Shown here piece by piece: positions 43,601-53,264 of a stretch of 64,000 nucleotides of DNA. The stretch spans positions 1 to 64,000 of the forward strand of contig CALRPU020000012.1 of assembly GCA_943370175.1 (NCBI GenBank), given 5' to 3'. Position 1 is the first letter of the stretch; every line of letters starts with the position of its first letter. The notes beneath the pieces were generated by a model. The model saw only the letters and a list, made by a program, of their open reading frames with translations, was not told where the DNA came from and made no database searches. Made by a program: the position numbers and the translations under genes. The stretch is from Ideonella_A intermedia_A. GTDB taxonomy: Bacteria; Pseudomonadota; Gammaproteobacteria; Burkholderiales; Burkholderiaceae_C.

Positions 43601-45047
43601 GGGTGTTGCCCTTGGTGCTGGCGTCGGTCTCGTCGTCGCCGACAAATGCCAAGCGTGCCGTCACGGGCGAGGCCAGACCTTGCAGGTCAGGCACCAGCTC
43701 CAGCAGGCTTTCGTAGACGCTGCCCAGCTCCTCGGGGCCCATGTCGCGGTAGTTGACGCGCGACAGCCCACCATCGGCGCGGAACCAGCCGAGCTTGAAG
43801 ACGGCGGCCAGGAGGTGGCGGTTATCCAGCTGGGCAGCGTCCAGCTTCGGGCACTGGTCGGTGTCGAACAAGCCCCCCAGCGCCGGCAGGCCCAATGCGG
43901 GCTCGCCGCGTGCCAGCGCGCCGCAGGTGATGGTCAGCGCTTGCCAGAGGTCGGCATGGCAGTCATGTTGGCTGCGGCGCACGGCCCGGTTTCGCAGCCA
44001 GGTCGTGGAGTAGCCGGCCAGGTAGCGCGCCTTGGCATCGTCGGTGGCGTCGGGTGTGAAGACCAGGCGTTCGCCCGTACCGCGGTCGCGGCGGTCTTCG
44101 ACGGTGGCCAAGAAAATGAGGCGGTACACCAGCCGCAGCAGCTCTTCAAAGAAGGCCTGACGGTCGTAGCCGCCTTCAGCGGTCTGCAAGGCGGAACGCA
44201 GCGCCCCATTTGCTTGGTGCGAAAGGAAACCCGTGCCCAGTGCGCGCAGCGCTTCGGCCACCTGGTAGCGCAGCTTGCCGCGCACCGTGACGCCGGCCTG
44301 CTGGCCAGCCGCCCGCCAGCGCTCCCAAGGGCAGTCGCTCGGCGGTGAATCGACCGCGCCAAAGCGGCTGGCATGGGCCAGCAGCCAGAACGCGCTGAAG
44401 TCGGCCAGCAGCTCTTCGTTGAAGAGCGCCTCCAGGTCCACCTCGATGTAGGCCGGCCGCGTGAGGCTGGCGTTGTCGCGCAGGATTCGCAGCGTCAGAC
44501 CGTTGCTGACGATGGCCCAGAGCGAGGCGTCGCTGGCATTCAGCGCCTCCTGCGCCAGCATGAAGGGGCTGCGGCGGCGGGTCTTGCCGGTGTCGGGGTT
44601 GGTCTCGCCGAAGCGCTCGGCGGCGGAGTCCAGTGGTTCATCGAAGCCCGCGAACACCAGCGGAACGCGGCCACCGTTGCCGGCGTGGCCCACCGCGTAC
44701 TGGTGGCCCGCTTTCTCGATGGCCGCACAGCGGGCGGCGTCGTGGAAGTGCAGCACGTCGCGCAGCAGCGGCACCAGCCACTCCCGCACGGTGACTTCAT
44801 GGGCCCGCACGTCTTGCCGCTGGCGCAGGGCTTTGAAGTCTTGCCAGAGGTTGAGGGCAATCTTGAAGTCGCGCGCAATCTCGTCGCGCAGCTTCAGGCC
44901 CTTGGCGATGCGGTAGTGGCTCTCGGTCTGCTCGGTGCCCTTGGGGTCGGCCAGGAGGGTCAGGCGGGTCAGCTCTTCGGCGGGGATGAGGCCGCCTTCG
45001 ATGCGGATGGCGCGGTAGGCCAGCTGATGGGTGAGTCGTTTAGCCAT
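40623..45047 (-). CDS. Large Eco57I-type adenine-specific DNA methylase
   Basis: A 1474-residue class I SAM-dependent methyltransferase resembling the DISARM DrmMI, BREX PglX and type IIL/Eco57I groups. Motif I is ICDPACGSGHFLLSA (about residue 532), motif II region VDKNPMAIQLAKTALWLEAY, and the catalytic NPPW motif of N6-adenine enzymes is in VMLGNPPWEQL (about residue 792). The N-terminal 480 residues are a long helical region, and the C-terminus is the probable target-recognition part. No clear nuclease domain is seen at the N-terminus. Start ATG 45047. It sits four bases after the SNF2 helicase stop. It probably marks host DNA as self (inference). Confidence 0.88.
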   Translation of the reverse strand: MAKRLTHQLAYRAIRIEGGLIPAEELTRLTLLADPKGTEQTESHYRIAKGLKLRDEIARDFKIALNLWQDFKALRQRQDVRAHEVTVREWLVPLLRDVLHFHDAARCAAIEKAGHQYAVGHAGNGGRVPLVFAGFDEPLDSAAERFGETNPDTGKTRRRSPFMLAQEALNASDASLWAIVSNGLTLRILRDNASLTRPAYIEVDLEALFNEELLADFSAFWLLAHASRFGAVDSPPSDCPWERWRAAGQQAGVTVRGKLRYQVAEALRALGTGFLSHQANGALRSALQTAEGGYDRQAFFEELLRLVYRLIFLATVEDRRDRGTGERLVFTPDATDDAKARYLAGYSTTWLRNRAVRRSQHDCHADLWQALTITCGALARGEPALGLPALGGLFDTDQCPKLDAAQLDNRHLLAAVFKLGWFRADGGLSRVNYRDMGPEELGSVYESLLELVPDLQGLASPVTARLAFVGDDETDASTKGNTRKLTGSYYTPDSLVQELIKSALEPVIARTVKANPERPVEALLSLTICDPACGSGHFLLSAARRLADEVALHRAAAEREGGAPTPADYRHALRDVVSRCIYGVDKNPMAIQLAKTALWLEAYSPDRPLSFVDHHLRVGDALLGVLDPKVLENGIPDEAYTALSGDDKEVAKALKKQNKADLKSWRQIAGGDLLTQAGLAAQAVSVETLDDDTPEHLAAKRRAWSQAEAEAQRSTFARLADTYVAAFLAPKLADASDTVPLSGYLWGALSGQAPRAAVEDAAQALCRQHSVFHWWLAFPQVAAKGGFSVMLGNPPWEQLQLSEEEFFSSRAPSVAALAGDKRKKAIADLEQTAPWLWNKFHAAKREYDAANLFFRAGGRFPLAAFGKLNTYALFSEAFLQAISPRGRAGFIVPTGIATDDSTKAYFGRIASHGRLASLFDFENSDAVFPAVHRSYKFSLLTLGAAPRAEFVCFATQVEHLQDARRRFTLAPDEFSLINPNTRTCPVFRNERDAELTKKLYRAAPVLIREAVTADEGTVLQPEVNPWGIAFSQGLFNMTSDSSLFAEVPVGHGAPRRLPLYEAKMIHQFDHRWATYVDSASGMAGEVETADVSHAQKADPALTVRPRYWVDEREVLARIARVPSRVARTWLALHAARESGDTTAQAPALADLQLALAQWAAGELFHAAAGSAPSTEGWTAQQAQRHIASVEQQMRARFPYLDAALRGVGLTTKKALVDFPKWAMQSCDARLNDSELAALARALDASAPAEALLALLDGWMDRFSPKWLLVMRGVARATDERTFITAIAPRVGLGNSAPVLQMPGTSTAALAACCLGSLNSLAVDFAARFKVGGINMNFFLVKQFPVLPPERYTEADLAYIVPRVLELTYTAYDLQAWGQDLAAYDPRPAAEQGCPFAWNPERRAHLRAELDAYYARLYGLTRDELRYILDPKDVMGDDYPSETFRVLKEGDIRAYGEYRTRRLVLGAWDKLERAG

Positions 45048-45051
45048 GGCG

Positions 45052-47907
45052 TCAGGCTCCCACGGCGTTGGTGGCAGCGCCCGTGTCGGGCAGCAGCACA
45101 TACAGGCCCATCACATCAACCGGCAGGCTGGCAGTGACTTGGTAGCTGCCGCGGCCTTCGGCCGCCTCCCTTACGCGGCGATGGTCGGCCAGCAAGGCTT
45201 GGGCGCGGGCCTTGGCGATGGCTTCGAACTGGGGCTGCCAGCTGGGCAAGGCATCGAGGGCGGATTGGAGTTGGCGGTCGCGCAGCGGAGCGGGCATGTT
45301 GCGAGTGGCCTCGGCGCCGAGCAGCTGGCGGGTCTGCTCGGGGATGAGTTCGGCAAAGGCGTCAGAGCCGGCTGCGGCGACTGCCACCGCCTCTTCGCAC
45401 ATCAGCAGTCGCGTGGAGGTGCCATGAGTGACCGTGAGCTGGTGGCGGATGCGCAGCAGCAGCACCGTGGTCTTGAGGCTCACGGCGCTGACGAAGGCGG
45501 CACCGGCGCGGGCGACGGCGGCCGCTTCGTCGCTCGACGGTGTGGCGTCCAGCGCCTGTTCCAGCAGCGTGTCGGCCAGCACGGCCACCAGCGGGTGCGT
45601 TCGGTGGATGAAGGTGGCGCCTTGCGCGGCAGGCTGGTGGAAGTCGATGCGCATCGTGCCGGACAGACCCTCAGCCGCAAGGCGTTCCTGGACCGTGCCC
45701 GGCAGATGCTCGGTCAACAGCTTGAAGTGCTGTTTGACCGGTTGCAGAGGCGCGCCGAGTTGGCTGGCTGCGCGGCTGATAAATCGCTCCACATCGGCCT
45801 CGCCGCCCAGGACGGCGGCCGACTTGCGCCACTCGGGCAGCACGTCTTCGGGCTTCAAGCGGCGCTGGGCAAAGATGCTGCGGTTCTGCTTGGCCTTCTC
45901 CTTCGCGTTTTGCCAGGCGAGGTCAATCTCCTTGGCCGGCTCGCCGAACAGGTCGAGCTGCGACTGCGCGTTGAGCGGAGCTCCCTTGCGCAGCAGAACC
46001 GCGTTCATCAGGGCCTGGGTGAGCTTGCCCTCGTCATCGGGCATGGGCACCAGCACGCCCAACTCTTTGCGGATGCTCTCGGCCTTGCGCAGGATGACCT
46101 GCAACACTGCACCGTCCACGGGGTTGTCCTCGCCGTAGAGCATGGTGCTGCGGACCTCACGGGCCTTCTGGCCAAAACGGTCCACGCGTCCTTCTCGCTG
46201 CTCATGCCTCGTCGGGTTCCAGCTAAGGTCGTAGTGCACGACCGCGGTGAAAAGCCCCTGGAGGTTGATACCTTCGGACAGGCAGTCCGTGGCCACCAGG
46301 ATGCGCACGTCGCTCTCGCCCAGCTGCTCGACCGCGGCTTCCCGATCATCGGGTGTCAGCTCGCCGGTGACCGCCTTGACCGTCGCCGACTTGAACTTCT
46401 CTTGCAGCGAGGCCGCCAGATAGTGCGCGGTGGCGATGTAGCGGCAGAACACGACCGGCTGGAAGCCGTCCTTGAGCAGGACGGCCAGATGCTCTTGCAG
46501 CTTTGCGAGCTTGGGGTCGTTTTGCTGGCCGGCCAGGGCTTGGGCGCTGGCCATCAGCTCTTGCAGACGCAGGCTGTCCTCGGTTTGGGCGCCGGGCTCC
46601 ATGTCGTCGGTCGACAGGGCGTCTTCGGTGCCGTCCAGCACACGGTCGCTGGCCTGGGCTTCGAACTCTTCAAGCGAGGCGGCCTCTGTGGCGCCTGCTT
46701 CGCCTTGGGCGCCCTGCAGGCGCGTGCGCAGTGCGTTGACGGCGGCCGCCGGGGACGACGAGATGCAGCGGAGCAGCGCAAGGGCCGCCCACCAGTTCAT
46801 GCGCTGTTCGCGAAGTCCTTGGCCCTCGGAGCGCTCCACCAGCTCGCGGGCGTAGGCCAGCACATCGTTGAACAGCTGGCCCCAGGCGCCTGTCAGCCGG
46901 TACGTGATTTCGGCGGTTTGCCGGTCTGGGAACATTGATGAGTCTTGCCACTCGGCAATGTCGGGGCGACGGCGCTGGACGAAGTGGCGTGACAAGGCCT
47001 CGCGCAGGTCACTGCGCTGACCCGGAGGAAGGTCCATGAGTTGGGTGAAGTCGGAGCGCAGGAGGCCCAGCAGATTGAAGAAGGCCTCTTCGTCGCCGCT
47101 GTGCGGGGTGGCGGTCAGCAGCACAAGGTGACGGTCTGGCTGCGCGGCAAGGCCTTTGAGCAGCTGGTAGCGCTGCTGCCGGCCTTGACCGGCCTGGGTG
47201 CAGGTGTGCGCCTCATCAACGATGACGAACTCCGGGCAGAAGCGCTGGAAGGCCTCGCGGCGGCGTTCGGACTTGATGTAGTCCAGGCTCACCACGGTGA
47301 AGGGATGGGCATCGAACAGCGAGGCACCCGGGGGCAGGTCGCGCTCCAGCCGGTCGGCGGTGTTCGAGCGGACGACAACCGCCGGGATGTGGAAGCGGCT
47401 GGACAGCTCGCGCTGCCACTGCTCACACAGGTGCGGAGGGCACAGCACGGCGAGACGCTGAATCTCACCGCGGTCGAGCATCTCGCGCGCAATTAGGGCA
47501 CCCTCGATGGTCTTGCCGATACCCACATCGTCGGCAATCAGCAGGCGAACCGTCGGGAGCTTCAGGGCCATCAGCAGCGGCACGAGCTGGTAGGCACGTG
47601 GCTCCACGGCGATGTTGCCGAAGCTGCGGAAGGGGCCCGCGCCGCTGCGCAGCTTGAGCTGCAACGCATCCAGCAGCATCTGGCTGGCTGAATGGTTGCG
47701 CGCTTGGTCGACGGTTGGCCAGGGGAAAGTGGCGGGTTGAACGGGTTGGCGTTCGAGCGGCAGGTAGACAAGCGTTTCGTCGCGCTCGCCGCCCCCCAGG
47801 GGGCGCAGGCGCAAAGTCTGCTGGTCCGACTCGGGCAGGACTATCCACTCGCGCCCGCGGGCCGAAACAAGGCTTCCCGGAAGGAACTCCGGCAGAGGTG
47901 CGTTCAT
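45052..47907 (-). CDS. SNF2-family helicase, DISARM DrmD-like
   Basis: A 951-residue superfamily 2 ATPase of the SNF2 / RapA-like kind. Motif I is IADDVGIGKTIEGALIA (about residue 132), motif II FVIVDEAHTC (about residue 234) and motif III LLTATPHSG. The second RecA-like domain has LVATDCLSEGINLQ and the arginine-finger block EQREGRVDRFGQKA (about residue 572). The C-terminal 300 residues are helical and unrecognised. DrmD of class 1 DISARM is the closest described functional relative I can name. It lies 5 bases from the large helicase gene and 4 bases from the methylase gene. Confidence 0.88.
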   Translation of the reverse strand: MNAPLPEFLPGSLVSARGREWIVLPESDQQTLRLRPLGGGERDETLVYLPLERQPVQPATFPWPTVDQARNHSASQMLLDALQLKLRSGAGPFRSFGNIAVEPRAYQLVPLLMALKLPTVRLLIADDVGIGKTIEGALIAREMLDRGEIQRLAVLCPPHLCEQWQRELSSRFHIPAVVVRSNTADRLERDLPPGASLFDAHPFTVVSLDYIKSERRREAFQRFCPEFVIVDEAHTCTQAGQGRQQRYQLLKGLAAQPDRHLVLLTATPHSGDEEAFFNLLGLLRSDFTQLMDLPPGQRSDLREALSRHFVQRRRPDIAEWQDSSMFPDRQTAEITYRLTGAWGQLFNDVLAYARELVERSEGQGLREQRMNWWAALALLRCISSSPAAAVNALRTRLQGAQGEAGATEAASLEEFEAQASDRVLDGTEDALSTDDMEPGAQTEDSLRLQELMASAQALAGQQNDPKLAKLQEHLAVLLKDGFQPVVFCRYIATAHYLAASLQEKFKSATVKAVTGELTPDDREAAVEQLGESDVRILVATDCLSEGINLQGLFTAVVHYDLSWNPTRHEQREGRVDRFGQKAREVRSTMLYGEDNPVDGAVLQVILRKAESIRKELGVLVPMPDDEGKLTQALMNAVLLRKGAPLNAQSQLDLFGEPAKEIDLAWQNAKEKAKQNRSIFAQRRLKPEDVLPEWRKSAAVLGGEADVERFISRAASQLGAPLQPVKQHFKLLTEHLPGTVQERLAAEGLSGTMRIDFHQPAAQGATFIHRTHPLVAVLADTLLEQALDATPSSDEAAAVARAGAAFVSAVSLKTTVLLLRIRHQLTVTHGTSTRLLMCEEAVAVAAAGSDAFAELIPEQTRQLLGAEATRNMPAPLRDRQLQSALDALPSWQPQFEAIAKARAQALLADHRRVREAAEGRGSYQVTASLPVDVMGLYVLLPDTGAATNAVGA

Positions 47908-47912
47908 GATGC

Positions 47913-50900
47913 TTACGGTTTGCCGGGACCGAAGAGGTCGGCGTTGTTCTTGAAGATGGCTTCCCAGCTCCCGGTTTCCTTCGGGAAGCGGACCACGAGG
48001 TAGCCCAACTCATCGAGCTTGCGGTCGATGACTGCGTCCTGCGCCCGCTGGGTGTCGGTCTCGTGGTGCGGACCATCGATGAAGACGGCCAAATTCAGGT
48101 CGTCGTAGAAGAAGTCTGCGCAAGCGTTCGCCCCGGCGAAGGTGTGCTGCCCGCGGTCGGGCTTGCGATAGCCATGCTCGGCGACATGGTCGAGCCAGGC
48201 TTGTTCCAGGGTGCTACCCGCCGTGCGGGCCAGTTGCTCGTCATGTTCCTGCGGAGCCCGTCCCTGCGTGCCCTGATTGGTCCGGGCCTGGGTCAGTCGG
48301 CATAGCATGTCCAGCAACAAACCACCCGCCGCCTTGTCCTTGCGGTCGATGAGCGTGTGGTCGGGCTGGTTGTAGTACGACAGCAGACAGCGGTAGCAAC
48401 CGGCCTCGCAGTACGGCTCGCCGTTGTGGTCGAGTTCTTCGACCAGGCTGTCTCGCTGCCAGGCCTGGCCCGCCGTCGGCGCCTTGAAGTGCATCACCTC
48501 CAGCGCCTTGGCGGCCACGGCTGCCAGTGCGTCGGGCTCGGTGGCCAGCCGCGTGAGCACACCAGCTCCGCCCTCTGCGGCTTCGAACAGCAGTATGGAC
48601 TGGCGGTTGTCGCGCGTGGGCAGCGGCTCGGCCATGAGCTCGCTTTCTTCGAGCTGGTAGACCGCTTCGATACCGCGCTTGAGCGCGTACTGCAGAGTGG
48701 TCAGGGTCTCGGCCTCGAGCACGCCCAGACGGTGGTGCGGCCGCACGATGAGGATGTTGCGGCGGTCTTCTACGTAGGGAACGATGCGCTGCGGCGGGGT
48801 CTTGTCCGGGGGCGCATCACCTTCGCTCTCGGACTCGCCGTTGCCATCGTCAACGCCACCCACCCAGTGGCCGGTGACCGGATTCATCATGAAGCCCTGG
48901 ATGGCCTTCTCTTTGCGGCGCCGCCAGCCAAAGTTCATGCGCCAGACGGTGGCCGCCGGACCGTACTGCATCTCGAGCAGCGGGCCCTCGGCGTCTTCCA
49001 CGACGGTGGTGACCATCTGCAGCTTGCCCTCGGCTTCGGCGAACTGCAGGGTGGTCTGCATCTCGTAGCCTTGGCGCACACGCTCCTCTTCGTTGGCCGT
49101 GATGCGCTCGGCTCGCTTGGTCGAGACGTTCTCGATGCGGTACAGGTTCTTGACCTCTTGCGCCTCGGCCAACGAGGCACCGCAGGAGACGCAGCGGTCG
49201 GCATCGCGCTGCGACCGGAAGTGGCCGTAGCCGCACGACGGACAGAGACGGGCCACCTCGGTAGGCAGCCGAGCGCCTTCGGTCACCTGGTCTTGCCCAG
49301 TAATGGTCAGCAGCGCCTTGGTCACGCGGTACTGGCTGCCCTCGTGATAGATGAGGCTGTACGGGCCGAACTCACCCAGCGCCAGGAAGCGGGGGCGCGA
49401 CAGGAAACTCTCGCGACCGATGGAGCCACGGCGGGCCGGCAGGTAGGCCAGCAGCGGCAGCCGCGGGAAGTTGTAGCCCGGCAGGAAGCCCTGGGAGGCT
49501 AGGTAGCGGTAGGTATAGAAATCCGAGTTGAACGCGCTGTCGCCGGCCAGCAGCAGGTCGCGCTGCTTGCGGGCTTCGTTGTGCCGCTGCTGGGCCTCGC
49601 GTCGCTCCCGTTCGCTGGCGGCAGGGTTGTTTTCAATCTTGAAGTTGAGCTCGATTGCCTGCGCGGTGGCGCGGTACAGGTCACGCCAGCGCTGTAGTGC
49701 TCCGTCGAACTCTATGTAAGCGCGCTGGAACACCGACTCGGCCCAGTGGTCGGCGTACCAAGGGGCGTTGCGGGGTGTCAGCTCGTTGGCCAGCATCGAC
49801 AGGACACGCAGTCCACGCTCGTGGGCTCGGCGCTTGGCCTCGGCTTTGTCGAGGTCGCTGGCCATGTCCTCGGTGATGGGCAACGCCTCCGGCTGGTTCA
49901 TGTCCAGCAGGTCACGCACGCTGTTGCCCAGGCGCTTGCCAGTCTCGGCCAGCCAGATGGCGTGCATGTGGCTCTTGACCAGCTCCAGGTTGGCCAGGTC
50001 CAGCGTCGGTGCGTTGACTTGGCCATGCACCATGCGGACGGGGTCGCGGAAGTAGTACTGGTCGTGCGGTGACTGGCTGGCGCAATACGTGATGACGAGA
50101 GCCGGCTGGCCAGCGCGGCCGGCGCGGCCACTGCGCTGCGCGTAGTTCGCCGGGGTGGGCGGCACGTTGCGCATGTAGACGGTGTTCAGCGACGAGATAT
50201 CGACGCCGAGCTCCATCGTGGGCGAACAGAACAGCACTGGCAGCCACTCGAGCTCCGTGCCGTTCTTCTTGCGCCACTCGTCGCGGTCTTTCTCGGTGAA
50301 GCGGAAGCGAGCCTCGCGCTCCAGGCGGTCGTCTTGCTCGACCTGGGCGGTGTGCTCCCGGGCCTCGAAGTCGAAGAGCTGGTGGACCGGGCTGTCCAGA
50401 AGACCGGCGATGTTGCGGTACAGGGCGCGGAAAAAGGCGTTGTCCTCAGCCTGCCGTTGACTTTGCCCGTCTCCCAGCTCCCACAGGAGGGCCGTGCCGT
50501 TGAGCTGCCAGCCGGTCAGGCCGACGTCGGTTTCTTCCTTGCGGACGAGGCCATAGGACTCGGCCGCCTTCAAAAGGGCGCCCACCACGTCCGACCAGGT
50601 TTGGTCGTTGATGGCCTTGTAGTACGGGTTGCCGCCGCCCCAGGTGCTGCCCTTGCGCAGCTCGCGCCCCAGCCGGGAGCGGCTGGAACCAATGACGAGG
50701 AAGTCGTCCAGATTGACCCGCCGCCCGCGGCGGTCGGCTTCTTCCTTCGGGCGGGTAGTCACGAACCACCGGGCGGGAACAGGCCGCTCGTCTTCGGTGA
50801 AGCCCCAGGGCTCGCGCAGGTTGGCGTAGCTCTGGGTGCGGAGCTGGTCGAGCTCGGTGCGGTCAAGGTAACGCGTGGCAATGCACAGACCCTGGCGCAT

Positions 50901-53246
50901 GAAGTCGAACAGCTCGCGGAGAACCTTGGCGCGCTCTTCGGGCCGCGCGACCTGCAGAACCTGAGGTGCCTCTGCCCACTCAGAGGCGTCGGCAGCCAGG
51001 TCGTTCAGGTCTTGGTAGTTGATGCGCACCAGCCCCAGCTGTTCCAGGTTGGGGTTGTTGAAGCGCCAGCCGCGGCGCAGGTCGAAGTAAGTGCGATAGC
51101 CCAGGATGCCGCGCATGGCCTCCTGTACCTGGCGGCGCGTGTTGCCCTTGAGCTCGGGCTGCTGCATGTATTCCGCACGCACAGCCGGGTCATCGCGGTG
51201 GAAGCCCAGGGCCTCGAAGACCGCGTTGGCCACTTCCCGCTCGGTCAGAGCGTTGCCACCGGCCTTCTGCGTGGCCGACAGCAGGGCAGCGCGGGTGAGC
51301 AGCACCTGCAGAAAGTCGTTGAAGTGTCCGGCTTGCAGGGCGGCGTCTTGCCGGTTGTCGGAGAAGCCGAGCACCTTCTTGGCTTCGGCCGACAACTGCT
51401 GGTCTTGCTCGTACAGGTAGCGCAGGGCTGACAGGGTCAGCATGGTGGTGGCCGAGCTGCGACCCTCGGCCGAGAGAGACGTCAACCGCAGCGAATCCTT
51501 GCCCGCCGAGCTGTGCGACACCCCGCAGGCCAGGCAGAAGCGAAAGGAGCCGGGGATGAACCACGCCTGTAGGCCCTGGTCGGTGGCGACCACGCCATCG
51601 GGTCGCACTTTGACGGGCTGCGGCACGAACTTGCGCTGCCCCGACTTGACCCGCCATTCGCCATCGGCCCGCTCTTCGAGCCAGGATTCCGGGTAGCGCT
51701 CCAGGTTGTCAGGCTCCCAGACGCCTCGACCATCGGGCATCAAGAAGCCGAACTTGACCTGTTCGTCGTCGTGCTGGCGTTCTTCGATATTGCGCACATC
51801 GAAGGCTCGGCCTTCGGGGCCGTCGGTGTCCCAAACGGGGATGTACTCCTGCCCGCAGTCACGACAGAAGTGGGCGTGGTAGTACCGGCGTTGACGCTGG
51901 TCGTCGCCTGAGACGAACTGCTGCCCGTCGAGCGTGATGGCGCGCTGGCCGGGGGCTTCGAGCGTCGTGTAGACCTTGCCGCCGCCCGCGATGAACTGAT
52001 GCAGCTTGAAGGCAAACAGGCTCTTGCCGGCCCCGTCGGTCACTGCGTAGGCACGCAGCATGAACTGCTGCAGGTATGCCAGGCACGTCTCGAACAACTC
52101 ACCAGAGTCGGCGCTGAGTGCCTTGGCTGCATCCGCCAAGGTGCGCGGCTTAGCCCTGCGGGGCTTGTCGTCCTCGTAGGTCAGGCCCAGCGTGAGCTCC
52201 ACCCACACTGACATGGGGTGAGCGGCCATTGCGTCGTAACTCAGCCCGTTCGGGACGCCGGCACGGATGGCGTCACCCAGACGCGGGCGGACGCTGTCGA
52301 GCGTTTCGTGTTCGGGGGTCGTGCGCCGAAGGGTCTCGGTGATGATGTTGCGGTCGGGGATGGCCGTCCCGAACAGGCGCCGGGCGACGTTGGCCACCAC
52401 GGCGTTTCGCTCCATCTGCGTGCCCTCGGAGGCCATGGTGGCCGAGGTGCCGATGCAGATGAGGTTGTCAGACAGGGCCTCGCGAACGCGCCGCACCAGC
52501 AACGCCACGTCGGCGCCCTGGCGACCCCGGTAGGTGTGGAGTTCGTCCAACACCAGGAAGCGCAAGCCCTTGGCGTTGCGCATAACCGCCTTGTCAATGT
52601 CGTTCTGCCGGGTCATCAGCAGCTCGAGCATCATGAAGTTGGTCAGCAAAATGTCCGGTGGGGTGGCGGCCATGGCCTGCCGCTCTTCGTCGCTCTCCTG
52701 CCCGGTGTACCGCCCAAAACTCACGGCCCGCGTGGCAGGGTCGGAGCCCAGGAACTTCTTCAGCTCTTCCAGCTGAGAGTTGGCCAGCGCGTTCATCGGG
52801 TAGATGACGATGGCGCGGGTGCGCGGCGTGGGGTCGGCCTTCTTGGCCTTCAAGCAGGCGTCGACGACGGGGATGAAGTAGCTCAGCGACTTGCCCGAGC
52901 CGGTGCCTGTGGTCAGGACGTAGCTCTCGCCAGCGAGGGCCAGGCTGATGGCTTCGGCCTGGTGCTGGTGCAGCGGCAGCGTGACGCCGGCGGAGCTGGC
53001 CGACTTGCCCAGACGGAAGATGGCCGAGCACTCGGGGCTGAGCTGGCCACCCGCCACCAGCTCATCGACCGTGCCGCCCGAGCGGTAGGTCGGGTTGATT
53101 TGGATGAGGGGCTCAGGCCAGTAGCGCTGGCTGGCGTACTCCCGGTCGACGAACTCGCGAATGTCGTCGGAACGCAGACGGGTGAAGCTGCGGCTGAAGC
53201 CGGCGTACTCGCCGACCAAGTGCTCGCGGAACTGGAAGACGTCCAA
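47913..53246 (-). CDS. Giant DEAD/DEAH helicase with DUF1998 and C-terminal nuclease-like domain
   Basis: A 1777-residue protein. Helicase core: motif I TTGTGSGKSLSYF (about residue 115), motif II LVLDELHTYRG (about 232), GTSATMA, and motif VI YAQRSGRAGRAGQPA (about 1040). CxxC pairs occur in HFCRDCGQEY, FCLACG, and CPSCGYGHF...CVSCGA (about 1339). The DUF1998/MZB zinc module is CEAGCYRCLLSYYNQPDH (about 1615). The C-terminal 110 residues (ADFFYDDLNLAVFIDGPHHE) look like a Vsr/DUF559-type PD-(D/E)xK fold. DruE of Druantia and DrmA plus DrmB of DISARM are the described relatives. One protein seems to combine helicase, DUF1998 and nuclease roles. It follows the small RHH gene by 18 bases. Confidence 0.88.
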   Translation of the reverse strand: MDVFQFREHLVGEYAGFSRSFTRLRSDDIREFVDREYASQRYWPEPLIQINPTYRSGGTVDELVAGGQLSPECSAIFRLGKSASSAGVTLPLHQHQAEAISLALAGESYVLTTGTGSGKSLSYFIPVVDACLKAKKADPTPRTRAIVIYPMNALANSQLEELKKFLGSDPATRAVSFGRYTGQESDEERQAMAATPPDILLTNFMMLELLMTRQNDIDKAVMRNAKGLRFLVLDELHTYRGRQGADVALLVRRVREALSDNLICIGTSATMASEGTQMERNAVVANVARRLFGTAIPDRNIITETLRRTTPEHETLDSVRPRLGDAIRAGVPNGLSYDAMAAHPMSVWVELTLGLTYEDDKPRRAKPRTLADAAKALSADSGELFETCLAYLQQFMLRAYAVTDGAGKSLFAFKLHQFIAGGGKVYTTLEAPGQRAITLDGQQFVSGDDQRQRRYYHAHFCRDCGQEYIPVWDTDGPEGRAFDVRNIEERQHDDEQVKFGFLMPDGRGVWEPDNLERYPESWLEERADGEWRVKSGQRKFVPQPVKVRPDGVVATDQGLQAWFIPGSFRFCLACGVSHSSAGKDSLRLTSLSAEGRSSATTMLTLSALRYLYEQDQQLSAEAKKVLGFSDNRQDAALQAGHFNDFLQVLLTRAALLSATQKAGGNALTEREVANAVFEALGFHRDDPAVRAEYMQQPELKGNTRRQVQEAMRGILGYRTYFDLRRGWRFNNPNLEQLGLVRINYQDLNDLAADASEWAEAPQVLQVARPEERAKVLRELFDFMRQGLCIATRYLDRTELDQLRTQSYANLREPWGFTEDERPVPARWFVTTRPKEEADRRGRRVNLDDFLVIGSSRSRLGRELRKGSTWGGGNPYYKAINDQTWSDVVGALLKAAESYGLVRKEETDVGLTGWQLNGTALLWELGDGQSQRQAEDNAFFRALYRNIAGLLDSPVHQLFDFEAREHTAQVEQDDRLEREARFRFTEKDRDEWRKKNGTELEWLPVLFCSPTMELGVDISSLNTVYMRNVPPTPANYAQRSGRAGRAGQPALVITYCASQSPHDQYYFRDPVRMVHGQVNAPTLDLANLELVKSHMHAIWLAETGKRLGNSVRDLLDMNQPEALPITEDMASDLDKAEAKRRAHERGLRVLSMLANELTPRNAPWYADHWAESVFQRAYIEFDGALQRWRDLYRATAQAIELNFKIENNPAASERERREAQQRHNEARKQRDLLLAGDSAFNSDFYTYRYLASQGFLPGYNFPRLPLLAYLPARRGSIGRESFLSRPRFLALGEFGPYSLIYHEGSQYRVTKALLTITGQDQVTEGARLPTEVARLCPSCGYGHFRSQRDADRCVSCGASLAEAQEVKNLYRIENVSTKRAERITANEEERVRQGYEMQTTLQFAEAEGKLQMVTTVVEDAEGPLLEMQYGPAATVWRMNFGWRRRKEKAIQGFMMNPVTGHWVGGVDDGNGESESEGDAPPDKTPPQRIVPYVEDRRNILIVRPHHRLGVLEAETLTTLQYALKRGIEAVYQLEESELMAEPLPTRDNRQSILLFEAAEGGAGVLTRLATEPDALAAVAAKALEVMHFKAPTAGQAWQRDSLVEELDHNGEPYCEAGCYRCLLSYYNQPDHTLIDRKDKAAGGLLLDMLCRLTQARTNQGTQGRAPQEHDEQLARTAGSTLEQAWLDHVAEHGYRKPDRGQHTFAGANACADFFYDDLNLAVFIDGPHHETDTQRAQDAVIDRKLDELGYLVVRFPKETGSWEAIFKNNADLFGPGKP

Positions 53247-53264
53247 GTTGTGCTCCCTTGATGC

